In this document: one piece after another, positions 25,515 to 38,100 of the stretch
How positions within the stretch are numbered: the first letter of the stretch is position 1
How the letters are laid out: every line of letters starts with the position of its first letter
Assembly (NCBI GenBank): GCA_036362985.1
Contig: JAYGXS010000004.1
Location: 47,419,001-47,483,000, forward strand
DNA: 64,000 nucleotides
Source of the DNA: Ligula intestinalis
Lineage: Eukaryota; Platyhelminthes; Cestoda; Diphyllobothriidea; Diphyllobothriidae
Reading direction: 5' to 3'
The notes under the pieces: model-generated
What the model was told of the DNA's origin: nothing
Databases searched by the model: none
Seen by the model: only the letters and a program-made list of their open reading frames with translations
Position numbers and translations under genes: made by a program

Positions 25515-28500
25515 TCTAACTCTTAACATAAAAAAGGAATCAACTCAAGTAGTTTCAGTTGGGAGCGATTTCGCCCAAGCTACTTCTAGCGACCAGATTT
25601 GAATCACTGATGTTAAATAACGTTTTTTTTCACGGCTTAAGAACTATAGACGTTAATAATACATTGCCGCATATTAACGTGAGGGTATAACAGCTTAATG
25701 CTGGTAAAGGTGCCTAAATTTCTCCCAGCCTACTGCTTGCATAACCTTCATCCTTCCCGGTAGCAAGAATAAAACCACGATTATATTGAACTACTGTATT
25801 TATAATTTGTCTCCTACTGGTCAAATCTATAAGCAATTTCAGAGAATACATTATGATGAAATATGCATATGAATAAAGATCCTTTGCAATTATGGGAAAA
25901 TCGATTATAATCATCTCATAGTTGTCCTTCAAAAATAGCAGATGTACACCTATAAAACACATTGGAAGGCAAAAGCTTTGCAAACACCAAGTTTTACTAA
26001 ACCGAAATTTAAGCGGAAACGCTAATAATTGCTCGCAATGAGCGTAGGTTGTTTTGTTTGCAAATAATATACTTGCTCTCCACATTGTGCCCTTTTATTA
26101 TTCAAACTTGAAGTTTTACAGTAGTGCTAGGTATTCTTTATCCTTATTAGCTTTCATCGACGGAGGAACCATAAAAACCGACTTTCGGTTAAGTTGCACT
26201 TGTAAGCGCAACGCGTCTGTGCTTTTAGTTCTTTCCCATATGATGAATCAGTCTAGTTTTTAACGGCCAAGCATGTGAATTAATATAAGGTTAGTGTAAT
26301 AAAACTACTCAGAATTATTTACAGGTCCAAATGAGGAAAGTATTCCTCGCATGCACTGATTTCATATTGTTTCGACGTGCGTGTTGATGCTACTGACCGG
26401 TCAAAATCCAACTCCACTTTTCAATGTTTTGTTTATTCCATGGCCTAAGCTGCGACTGACTACATTGAGGGATGTTAAACTAAACTAACCACCGCCTTGA
26501 GGGAATGGTTCTCAAGGCGAACGCATTTTAGATAGGAGAAAATAAAACCTGTTGTTTCGGTATTGCAAAGGAATATTCCTCATCAACGGCGTGTTTTCTT
26601 GGTGACCTCACAAATATCTCATAGCACTGTTTTCTCTTTTGTATATTCAGGAATATTTTTTATGCTCTTATTTGTTGTGTGCCTCTATACTACAGTTATA
26701 TTGTCCATATTTGTTCTGTTACTCGTTATCATTCGATCATTTGCTGTACACATTTACGCATTCTGAAGACAATTGCATGTACTTATACTTTTCTTCAGTC
26801 CCGCCGCATTCGCCTAACCTTTCCGATCCTTTATGACTTTTAAACCATAATTTATGCAAACCAAGCTTATATATGATTAACATAATAATGGTATATTGAG
26901 ATATGCTTCCTTTTTGCGGTTCCGTAAATATTTTTTATCGCCTCCTAACCCTGGTAATCATTTTTACGATATGTAAGTGAAAGAAAATGAAAATATCAGT
27001 CCCTTCTTTCTATACATTTTAAAGAATAATATTCTGGTACTCTATACTGTTGCTAATAATTTTTGTGCTGGTCGTTAATAGATCGTCCGAGTTTAATCTT
27101 TTGTAGTTAGTATAAGCAACCTTAATTCGTATGACCCGAATACTTTACCATGTCTGTTACAATTTTTAAGGACATCCACAAAAGTATTAATTGAACAACT
27201 GATCGAAATACCCCCCTCATTCGCCACGACGTGGCACTGATTGAGCCAGGTGTATTATCATGCTGTATTTTCGGTTTGAATGTTTCCTGCTCTTTGAGTC
27301 CACTTTTACAAAAGAAGAAACGTTTGGTTTGCTCGAAATTTAATATAGATGTAAGTCAGAAGGAGAAACGGCGTTCACCGGGAGAGGTTTATTTGTGGTC
27401 TGACGTTTCGAATAGTTATCTCGACTATCCATCTTCAGAGAATAAATCCTCTGGCTCCTGGCTCTCGATATATGCTGCTTCTTTCGTCCGCGGGCGTAGT
27501 CTACCAATCCAGTCCGAGCCGCTCTGCGTAGGTTGCGTCTCTGGGTGGTAACGGCTCACCGTACCAACAGCCTGGTAACCGCACATCGCTCTGCGTTGTC
27601 ACTGTCTGCCCCTAGGGAGTCAGTGTTTGTTTGGCTTCCACCTGTAACATACATGTAAGTGTTTCGGGGGTGATATTTATTGTCCAACTTCTACTTAAGT
27701 TTTTTTGGTGTTCGAATGAAAGTAGACGTACGAATCTCACGTTCTTGTTGTAACAAAGTAACCGCTCAATCACTGCAAAAGTACGCATACCAACCCTAGC
27801 TTGTGAGCTCTTACTGGAACTCACCATTAGTGGTTCGGAACATGCAAAAAATGGAGGGTTTTTGTATTCAAACAAGGAAAGAGGAGTAGGCGAAAAGGCA
27901 AGTGTCCATAAATGTTCTGCCTCCACACTATCTAACTCATGGTGACCTCGCGACCTAGTGACGGCCACCGTTCTTGAATGGGACTTGAGCAGCTTGAACA
28001 TAGCACGTGATAGCATTTGTCCGTGATTAGAGTTATAACTAGACATCCAAGCCTCCAGTTATTCCTGTCCATGTCTTATTACTGACTACCAAAACACTGT
28101 TTGCTCCTAAAGTTGAATTCGTGGTCTTCCTCTGGGTTGATGGTAGCGGCTTGAGGCAGCGGTCGGTTTGTGTTCCAGGATTTTCGATCTGAGTCGTCGC
28201 CGGTCTAACCTGTATGATAGCGGAGGCAGTCCCGACAAGAGGTTGATAAACTCCATCCGACTAGTCACCTGTGTCCTCTTGGTCGTAAATCTGCATGATT
28301 CTGCTACGCATGGTAGCTGCTAGACGATGAGTGATGCCTACATAAAACTGCAGCAATTCGTTTCGTTGTTTACTACGCTTTTTGTTTACGACAGGGAGTG
28401 CTAAAGTGTTGTTATCTCGCTCTTTCTTTTTCGGGCGTTAAACTATAACTGAAAATTGGTAGTCTGCACCGTATTACTTTCTAATATCCATGTATCTTTA

Positions 28501-29090
28501 CATTGAACACAATGCTTCATTAAACTTCCTCTGATAAAGTTTGATGTGGTTATTTGTTACGTGCCTCACGAGGTCCACAGAATTGTACGTGGTACACTTT
28601 GAGGTCAAGATCTTATGTGTGGCGCACTTTTGGCAGCGACTTCGAGACTATCCTAACACGCTAGCGTTTGTGGTTTTGAAACTGCTAACTTCAGGTATAA
28701 GTTAATCGCAGTCCGGACTGAGAGTCAGATTGCGAAGACTCATTCTTTATGTGATTTCTTGGCACTCACTTTTGATTTTGGGGTTTTAAAGAGGGGTAAA
28801 AAGACCGATTTAATTTGCAAGTGCTTACTGGGTGCGTTTTCTTGAGGAAAAGAGGGAGTGTGCGTGCGGTGCCATTCTGTTATTCAAACACAATTTTCTC
28901 GGTTGTAAGTGGTCAACTCCTTAATATTATATGCGAACCACATTCTCTTAGGATGATTTTTATGACCACAGAAGTTTTGCGCACTCAAGTTATGCTCCAC
29001 ATTCTAGTAACACGTTTTCTAAGATTATTGGAGATGATATGTTTGCTTTTAGTCATCTTCTTTATTCATTTGCATTCTTTTGACGTTTTG
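25515..29090. other. Region upstream of CTR9, no confirmed gene
   Basis: Apart from the hammerhead-like motif at 27383-27452 I recognise nothing. The CTR9 promoter and any 5' untranslated exon should lie in the last part of it. No TATA or initiator motif stands out. Confidence 0.4.
27383..27452 (-). ncRNA. Hammerhead-like ribozyme motif (Penelope-type terminal repeat)
   Basis: On the minus strand CTGAAGA (27432-27438) fits the hammerhead core C-U-G-A-N-G-A. A 7-bp hairpin GGATAGT/ACTATTC follows, then GAAAC and GTC. The flanks can pair as an extended helix I, with AGAGG and TTTATT on one side and AATAAA and CCTCT on the other, separated by a bulge and an internal loop. Helix III is reduced to about 2 bp, as described for the minimal hammerheads of Penelope-like elements. 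One extra T between core and stem II departs from the ideal. The surrounding element is otherwise unrecognisable. Confidence 0.5.
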
Positions 29091-29100
29091 ACTTAAACTT

Positions 29101-32100
29101 ATGTTCGAGTCCCGTCAGACCGTTCCTCCGGTTAAACCATTGTCCTCTTCTAATAAACTTATTTTACCGACTATTGAACTTTTGGTAACTGATTCGCCTT
29201 CTCTTTTTTGTACACAGGCAGAAACATCTGTGGCTTCAAGCTTGTACGATTGCGGTCGCTCAGACGTCTCTGACTATCCCAGCGCAAATGCCATCGAAAT
29301 CCCCTTGCGCGGAGGGGATGAGGTGATTGAGTTGGACATTAACCAGCTGCCAGAGGGCGATGAGGTGATCAATATCCTTACCCAAGAAACAGCACCCTTG
29401 CCCGTATGGATCAACGTTGCTCTCGCTTATTACAAGAAGAAGCTTTTTGACGATTTTGAGAAGGTGTTGGAAGACGCTCGTAAAAATGTGGCCAACCTGC
29501 AGACCAATAATGAGAATGACCTGGTTCAGCTTTTTGATATGCTTGCCAACTACTGCGGTCGCAAGGCCTCCAAGTAAGTTATTTTCTGCTCAAAGTCGTT
29601 CATTCACCCTTGTCACCTGCCAGCCTTTTTATAATTCGAACTCGACCCCACCTTTTTTTCATTTTGCGACCGTAGAGAGAAGAACAAGGAGAAGCGGAAC
29701 CAGCTCATTGAACGTGCAACTGCCCTTTTTACGTCGGCAGATAGGATCGCTATGTATGACCAAAAGCATCTTCTCGGTCGGGCCTTCTACTTCATATATG
29801 AGGGTGAAAACTGGAGCCAGGCAGACAGCCAGCTTAACTTTGTACTTAACCAGGGATCACCCAGTGTGCCGGCCTATTTGGGCAAGGCCTGCATCGCCTT
29901 CAATAAACAGGAGTATCGCAACGCCCTTGGTTTCTACCGAAAGGCCCTTCGCCTGCAGCCCAACTGTCCGGCGTCCGTGCGTCTGGGCATCGGTCATTGT
30001 TTTGCCCGCCTTGGAAACCTGGAGAAGGCCCGAATGGCTTTCCAAAGGGCCCTTGATTTGGACCCAGACAGTGTCAAAGCCCTAGTTGGACTGGCTATCC
30101 TTGATCTCAACGAGAAAACGCAGGTACGGTCCTTCTGGCGTGCATGGTTTGTCGCGGTCTTGTTTTTTCAGTATCAGCACTGTCGTCCTTCGTTTTATCT
30201 TAGCTCGTTTTGAGGTTCTGCTTGACGTATTTATCTGCTGGTTCCTTGTAGGAGTCCATCAAACAGGGTGTGCAGAGGCTGTCGCGGGCCTACAATCTGG
30301 ATCCTACCAATTCTATGGTTCTGAATCATCTGGCTGATCACTTTTTCTACAAGAAGGAGTATGCCAAGGTGCATTGTCTGGCCTCACATGCCTTCTATGA
30401 AACTGAAAATGAGGCTATTCGTGCAGAAAGTAGCTACCAGATGGCCCGTGCTTTCCACATGGAGGGTGACTACGACAAAGCCTTTCAGTATTACTATCTG
30501 GCAACCCAGTTTGCTTCGCCAACTTTCCTCTTGCCCTTTTACGGTCTCGGACAGATGTATCTGCATCGTAATGACCTGGAACATGTAAGTGTACCTTCTA
30601 TTTTCACTTGTCTTCCGCATGGACTACTGTGCCTATTTTCGAAGCCTCTATAGACCTCACTTTTGTACAATAATTCTCAAGGTGCTGATCATAGGATCAA
30701 AAGCCTCTTACGCTTTTTTATAAAGATAATTTTTTACGTACTTAGGCAACCGCGTGTTGGGCAGTAGGTTTTATCGATGGGACAGGTGTCAGCAGTGGTC
30801 GTGCTAATCGCCTGTTCGTTATATCGCGGGTTTTTAATCGATTGCCTCTTTTCTGAAAGGCTTTTTTAAGATCGCTCTCTTGTAGCTCTGAGTGATAGGC
30901 CAAAATCCACTGTTGGGTGTGTTAATCAGGCAGTCAGGTACATGCCGTTAACTATGAATTTTAGATCATTTAGTTATCTGCATCTTTCTAAAGAGCTTCG
31001 TCACGCCTTTAAATCCGAAGAACTGATAGTTCTCATCTCATATTGTCTGGTCGTTTGGAAGTTGGAGAGTTTCAAGTTCCAATCTCACAACAGACGGTTA
31101 GAGCCCCTGAAACTTTGCAATCGGAATAGCTTACTTATGTTTATTTGTATTAATAGTATTTGTTGGTATTAGTAGTAGTAATCGTGTTATTATTATTAGT
31201 AGTAGTACTACTACTACTACTGGCAGCCTTAGTAGTAGCATTTGCGGTATAAGCATATCAGTTTTTAACCTGGTTAACATCTAACTCTCCGTTTACTTTC
31301 ATAATAGGCGGCTATAGCTTTTGAGAAGGTTCTGAAGGCCTACCCCAATAATTACGAGACCCTGAAGATCCTCGGCAGCCTATATGCACAGTCGAACAAA
31401 CTGGACAAGAGGGCTCAAGCCAAACAGCTCTTTAAACAGGTGAGATTATTTTTATAGGTACAATTGATTTCATCCCGATTATTGACCACAATTCTCTCCT
31501 CACCTAGAAACCCTGCCATCTCTGTTGTTTTGGCTCAAAGTTAACCCTTTTAGTTCGTTGCGAAAAAATCCTTTGAAGTGGCCTGCCTATGGCCCTTTCT
31601 AATTGAATGAACTCCGCTGCTCACACACGAAAGGACTTGTCCCCCTGTCCTGTTCCCTTGTTTACAGCAGGGAAATTCACAGAAGGCATCTTACAGTGTT
31701 ACCGAACTTTACTGGAAAGTTTCTCGAGAGTAGCGTTGATAATGCTCAACATAAGGTGCAGGTAGAAATCAAATGCCATGTTGCTTGTACTGAAATTAAT
31801 GATGTTCACATCACTAGAGTGTAACTTAAAGTATACCGATAGTGTAACTTTCCCTTACGTCTAGTCTTATATTCATAAATCTGATTCAAATCTTATTGGA
31901 GCCATTTTGTCTTCTGTGTATATTACCGGTGTCGCGCATGTTTAGGTGTCGTCGTTGCCTATGCTGATTTACCTCTGCTGCCATCACTGAGGGCCCCATA
32001 GTTTCTCCTAAATCCCTTCTGGAGGGTTCTGTTCACTTGCTTAGTATCGGCATAAATACTGGAGACTGCGGCACTACCTGATTCGGACGAAGTCAGGCCT

Positions 32101-35100
32101 CGTTTGACCAGCCGTACCTTAGCCCACGCCAACGATCAGACATGAACCGATGCGCATGCGGGATAGTTCGACCGTCGGTTTCGACGGTGTTCGCCGTGTG
32201 CCTCACAGCAGACTGGAAACAAAGGCGGTGACTTGCCCTGCATCTACGACGCACTTTATCCCCCCCCCCCTCCTCCCACATGATCTCGATATTATGAACA
32301 AGTAGCGGGCGAAGGCGCAGGGGGCTGGTGCGGCCGGAGCCGACCCGACGTTGGCCGCCACACCTGGCGCGGATCGTATGAAGTGGAAACGCCATATAGG
32401 CCACATTAAGAACAAGGTATTGCATCCTGACCGTCAGTCCACCAGTTGGCCGTTCCACACAAACACCCCGGACTGACCACGCGGCCCGAGATATCCTGCC
32501 AGTTGGCAACCTTCCCCACTACGACTTCTAGCACGCCTAATAGCTCCAAGCGCGTCAGGTTTATTATAGTGAGGAAAATGCGCTGAGCCTTCGATCTTAC
32601 TCTCTATTCTTATTCCAATGCGCATGCACACATTAATACTGCACATTTGAAATTCGTTCGCTGTCCTCTCATCAGTCTTTTTGAGGTAATTGGAGTATCT
32701 TTGTAGACCGCAGCGAGCGCATTTCCATTTGATTGAGGTATTGGAGCAACTAACTTAGTTCCGAATCCTACCATCTGAGGTTAAACATCTGGCTAACTAA
32801 AAAATTGCATATAATCATGAAACGGCAGGTGTCGCCGTCTTCCGCGCCCTTTCTTACCCCCGACTTCATTTCTTCAGTATTTTCAATCAAAAGACATCCA
32901 GTCTTGTAGGACAGCTGATCGTCATTCATATTCTGTTATCAAAAAGACGTCTTCTTCCGACATCAATTCACCGTTCGCAACTAGGTTGAGGATCAGGCTG
33001 CAATGACTCAATCATCCTATCTGTGCCGCTGCTGGTTCGACTTTGAGAACAGACGTGGAAGACCTGTACTGTCTAAAGTCCACCTTAACACTTCCAATCT
33101 ACCAACGTCTCTGATGGCAATGTTCCGGAACCAAAGGAGAGAGTGGTTCCAGTCGAACAATGGTCCCACTTTCGTTCCACTTTGATTCCACTTTCGTTCC
33201 ACTGAGCCGTGATTGCGTACATGGGCGGTATTCCGTGCACTGGCCGGGGTAGTCTACAAGCCGTCATCGAAATCGATGGTCGACCACCCACACACAAGCT
33301 CCCACGTCCACCTGAGAAAAACCCTACGCGCACGCTCGCCTCCTGCATTTGCTACCTGCCCCCTCTCCAAATGCGGCGCCTGGATCGATGCCTTGCTCTG
33401 GCAAATTTTTCCGGCGTATGCCTAGGGCGAAAAACCCGTGTTCAGGGCACACGCGTTCAAATAGGGGGGAGGGGTGTCTGGTGTAGAGGTGTAGGGGCGA
33501 CTATAGTCTCAGGTGGACGTGGGAGCTTTTGTGTGGGTGGTCGACCATCGATTTCGATGACGGCTTGTAGCCTAACCCGGCCAGTGCACGGAATACCGCC
33601 CATGTACGCAATCACGGCTCAGTGGGACGAAAGTGGGACCATTGTTCCACTGGAACCACTCTCTCCTTTGGTTCCGGAGCATTGCCATTAGGGGTCCTTT
33701 TAATGGCAAAACCAAACTTGGCAAAATTAAGTTATCTAGTGCTGTCTCCTGCCAGATTTAGTAGCGCAGTTTGACAGTTCCTTTGCTCCCCTGAATTTTG
33801 CATAGCCAGAAGCAGACTTTTTTGCCCTGCTGTCTTTTGGCATTACCGATTTCGAAGAGGGTTCTGTCCGTTGCCACGTAATTTGGAGAATTTTGTTCAC
33901 AAAAGCAATCTTCTATGCGTTCATGGTCTGCCACAAAGCTACCTGATTTTAAGCACGGCAGGCATAGTTGTCGTTGTGGGCATCCAGTGCCTGGCGTGGA
34001 AGCCAGACAATGTAGACATTTGATCTCTTATCTACATAGAAGTCTTGCTAAAACTGTTTCACGAGTGCTTTTTGTTCACGCTTCTTTTCCAGGTTACGGA
34101 AAGTCAACCTGACGATGTGGAGGCCTGGATAGAGTACGCCACACTTCTTGAAAATGACATTCCCGGTGCTCTGAATGCCTATCTTAACGCCCTCAACATC
34201 CTGGAGAACATTCAGTTGGAAGTATCACCGGAGATTCTGAACAACATTGGCGTACTCTATTTTATGAAGGGTGAATATGAAAAATCTTCGGTAAGTCATC
34301 TTGTAGCAGGCCCCTTCATGGTATTACGTATTCACTTTATCCTGTTGGTTGCACGCTTACCGGTGGTAGTGTTTACAAGGGGCCAATGGTTGTGACCATT
34401 CAGCTGTGAATGGTAAAATACAGTAGATGAGATGTTGAAGATTGGGGAATTTAACACACATTTAAGGTCGTTAATTTAGTCCATTGGGTTGATTTGAGGC
34501 GCAAAATGATGTTTACTAGAATTGAATTCCGTTCAGATCAGTATACTATGGGAAAATAGAGGTGAAAATGGGCGAAATCAAGCATTTGTTGATATCCGAG
34601 GAATTCCCTACGCTATTAAATGTTGCGGAAAAGAACTTCTTTTTATGCACGTTGCATGATAAAATAACAGTCATAAAGAGCAGGAACTTTTTAGTTATAC
34701 CTGTTCACAAAACGGAAAATTTTGTTTTGCGTCCTTGAAATTGATGTTAGTGTTATTATGAAATAGTGCATTATTTTTGGAAAAATAAGAGCGAAGTTAG
34801 TTTTAAAAATTATATTTTGCAATCCTTCCAAGTTTTTTGTCATAATATTGAGTAATAAACTTTTAAGGCTTTTACTTGCTATACCCCAATTAAAAATTTA
34901 TATTGTATATTTGAAAAGTTGCAGGCAAGGAATGCGAATGAGGACTTTATTAGTGTATAGTAACTAAATCTATTATACAGTCAATCTAAATTTGAAAACA
35001 GTTAACACAACACGCATTTGATTGAGTTGTCGCGAGACACTGCGATACAGTTTTCTCAAAAATCGCCGTTGATATTATTGCCACTCTGCTCTGCATTTTT

Positions 35101-38100
35101 TATTGTAGAACTTAGCCTAGATGTAGCCAAATATACTGAAAACTGTTCTGATTTAAATAGAAAGGTAAGCTCTTTCATTTATAACAGAAGATATGTCCAT
35201 AATGTTTAGAAAAAAAATAAAGTGGCCAAAATTTCCCATTCTTATATTGACTTAATCTTCAAAAAAAATAAAGTACGCCGATATCAGATGCCAAAATATA
35301 TAACTAAAGCTGTCTTTCAAGAGATAACTTGTTTTAGAAATTTTTAATCAATCGTAGGCATATTTATTCATGACTTTTGTGGTGAACTTTCATTTTTTCT
35401 CGGCAGTGAGTTGACATGTTTGGGTGATTCTGAATCCATGACACACACAGAGAGCTGCATAAGAAAAAATTTTCAAAAGCTCGTTATTTAGGTGAATGCC
35501 TTTAAGATATATCTTATTTTGAAGGTTTTGGTAAGCACGTAGAATAAAATCATCATTACTTGTCAATCGACTGAAGCCAGTGAACATTGTAAAGTCTTAA
35601 TTAGCATCTGAAGGAAGATCTGAACCTCTTCGTAATGGAAACATAAAAATAATTACAAAAAACATGGCGGAAGGCAATTACTCTTAATGCACAAAAATGG
35701 TACGTTTACAGTTGTACCTGACAATTCCATTTAAATTTATTAGTCACTGACCGGCATGTCCGCACGTGAGCTGAAGAACTATATTACTCCTGTGACCTCC
35801 CAATGGGGCATGTCAAGCAAAAACGTGGTTACCTTCGTCCAACTTAACTCAATCGATGCATAAACGAAAGAAACAGCTAGCAGTTTTCGTGAAAACTTGT
35901 TAGTATACATACTCGAAATTTGGGCTGTTCGGTAACAGCCATACATTATATTGCACGTAATATTGATTATCAAGAATTATTTTCCAGTTTAAGTTTGCTT
36001 GTGCTGCTTTATTCACTCGGCAGTTTTGCATGAACAGGCTTCCTCTACATGGAACGCTTAAGTTACCCTGGTACGCCCGATTTCCACTCTTTCGGAATTT
36101 TGCAATTTGCTAAAAAAGCTTCTATTTCTATAAAACTTTATATTCCTTCATAAATCCCAATATTATGAAGAATGACCATTACTTTCTTGCTGTAAGACTT
36201 TGGGGGCCGCAGCCTGGGCTGCGTTTGAGTAATAACAAGTTGCTTGTAAAAATCGTTGGATTTCGTGAGTTACGTAACCTACTGTAGGCCACGCGAGATC
36301 TGGAGGAATTTAAAGGTTCCGCCAGTTTGTTATTGCTGTTGTTGTCAAAGAAGAAGCGAGAGTTGTTGGTTTGTAACGCTAAGCATGTCTTAAACGACGG
36401 AAACTATTCCTGGATTATAATTGTACCAGACGGTGCCGTAGTAGAGGGCAGCATGCTGCGATCTAAATTTCCCAGCTCCCACATCAAACTCTACACACAT
36501 TGTTCCACACATCCCAGATATGCATTAGCTTGTAGGTAAAGTTCTGCGGACAGGCTACAGTAGGGATGGCTTGTATGGTCGCTCAACCACGATACGCGAA
36601 CAAGAATTGTCCACAATACAATTCACTTTGCTCCAAATTCCGGAAGAATTGAGTTTAGGATTAAGGTCAGGGCTAAGGTCAGGCTTGTGTTAAGGATTAA
36701 GGTTTGGAGTTATTATTACTGTAGGGTTAAGATTAACGTTGTACTTCAATTTTGTTAGGGTTAGAACATGGGAATATTTATCCTTCCCGAACTTTATTGC
36801 AAGGTCATCTATTCTAATTGGGCAGGGCATTCCTATTCGCGTGTCCTATTTAGGCAGCCATACAAGTCTGCCTTATCCTATGTGCTTGTTCGTCGTCGAT
36901 AATATAGTGCTGCTGATGCCAATCAGCCTGCCGTTATCGGCGGAAGTTTTTTTTGCGTTGTCACTTCCAATAATGATCTGTCTTTATCTCCTCTCCCTCT
37001 GCTGCAGACCTTCTTCAACCGAGCCTACGACCGCATTTGCGAGGAACAGAAGCAGGAGGCAGCTGCCGCTGGCAACGGTGACGCCCTACCCGCCGCCGCT
37101 CAGCCGCCAAATCCAGCACCCCTGATGGGTCTACTGGCGATACAGGCCACCACGGAACTGCATCGGCGCACCGCTTCGGGTCGTCCAGTGGGAGGTGGTT
37201 CCGAGGACTACTACCAGGACATCAGTGTGACTGTGCGCTACAACCAGGCCCGACTGCAGGAGGCCATGAACAGGCCAGACTTGGCAGAGGCTGTCTACAA
37301 GTCAATTCTCCTGCAACATCCTACTTATATAGACTGTAAGTGTACAACCGGAGATCGTAGGTTTGTACGCACGCCCGTAGCATCGACTTGAACCAATGCA
37401 TTTGCGTTTTATTGACTCTCAGGGTTTCGTATAATTTGAGTTACCTAGGTACCAATTCGTCCTGGTTAAGGAAGTCAATTCCACTAGGCGGCGTTAGCAG
37501 GGGCCGATTTAATGACGGTTCACAATTGCCATGTCCGTACCGTCTTCAGAATCTGTCTACCAGAAGTTAGCCCCCCCCCCCCATCCTTTTTTGGAACGTA
37601 GCTAGTGGTTCTTGCCTAAATATCTGCTGGATACGAGTTGGTTTATTTTGTAGTTAGTCTTCATCAAGATTCACTCCACTATCCATCCATCCATGGATGC
37701 ATCCGGTAGACGACAGCTAGACTAACAAGCGGAGGCCATCTGCCAGGAGCATTTGCTTCGTTTAATTTCTGCAGAGCCGACCTCGAAGAAAGAGCATTCA
37801 CTTAAGTAGTAGTTAGGTGGACCAGGCGTGCAGGGCACGCGTAGTAGGACTATTAGCAATTATGCCCGATTCCGACTCTGGTCCTCTTGACGAGGAGCAT
37901 CCTTCGAGTGAAGTACACCGACTTCGTCTCAAATGAGACAGCCTGCACTCGCTGTGACAAAATTGCAACGATATCCCAGGCCATTCAGGTAAGACGGCTG
38001 AGGTGGTTTGGACACGTTCTTCGTCGCCAACCTCAGGAGCTTAGTGCTACTGCTCTCGACTTGAAACCGTTGCCTCTTTGACAATCGATTGGTGTACGCG

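Noticed and set aside
26563..26836. Two hydrophobic plus-strand frames like a membrane protein
   Set aside because: T-rich sequence gives Phe/Leu/Val by composition. No start context, homologue or splice signals support it.
27612..28046. 144-residue minus-strand open frame upstream of CTR9
   Set aside because: It resembles no family I know, has no splice context and lies next to a mobile-element motif. Length alone does not support a gene.
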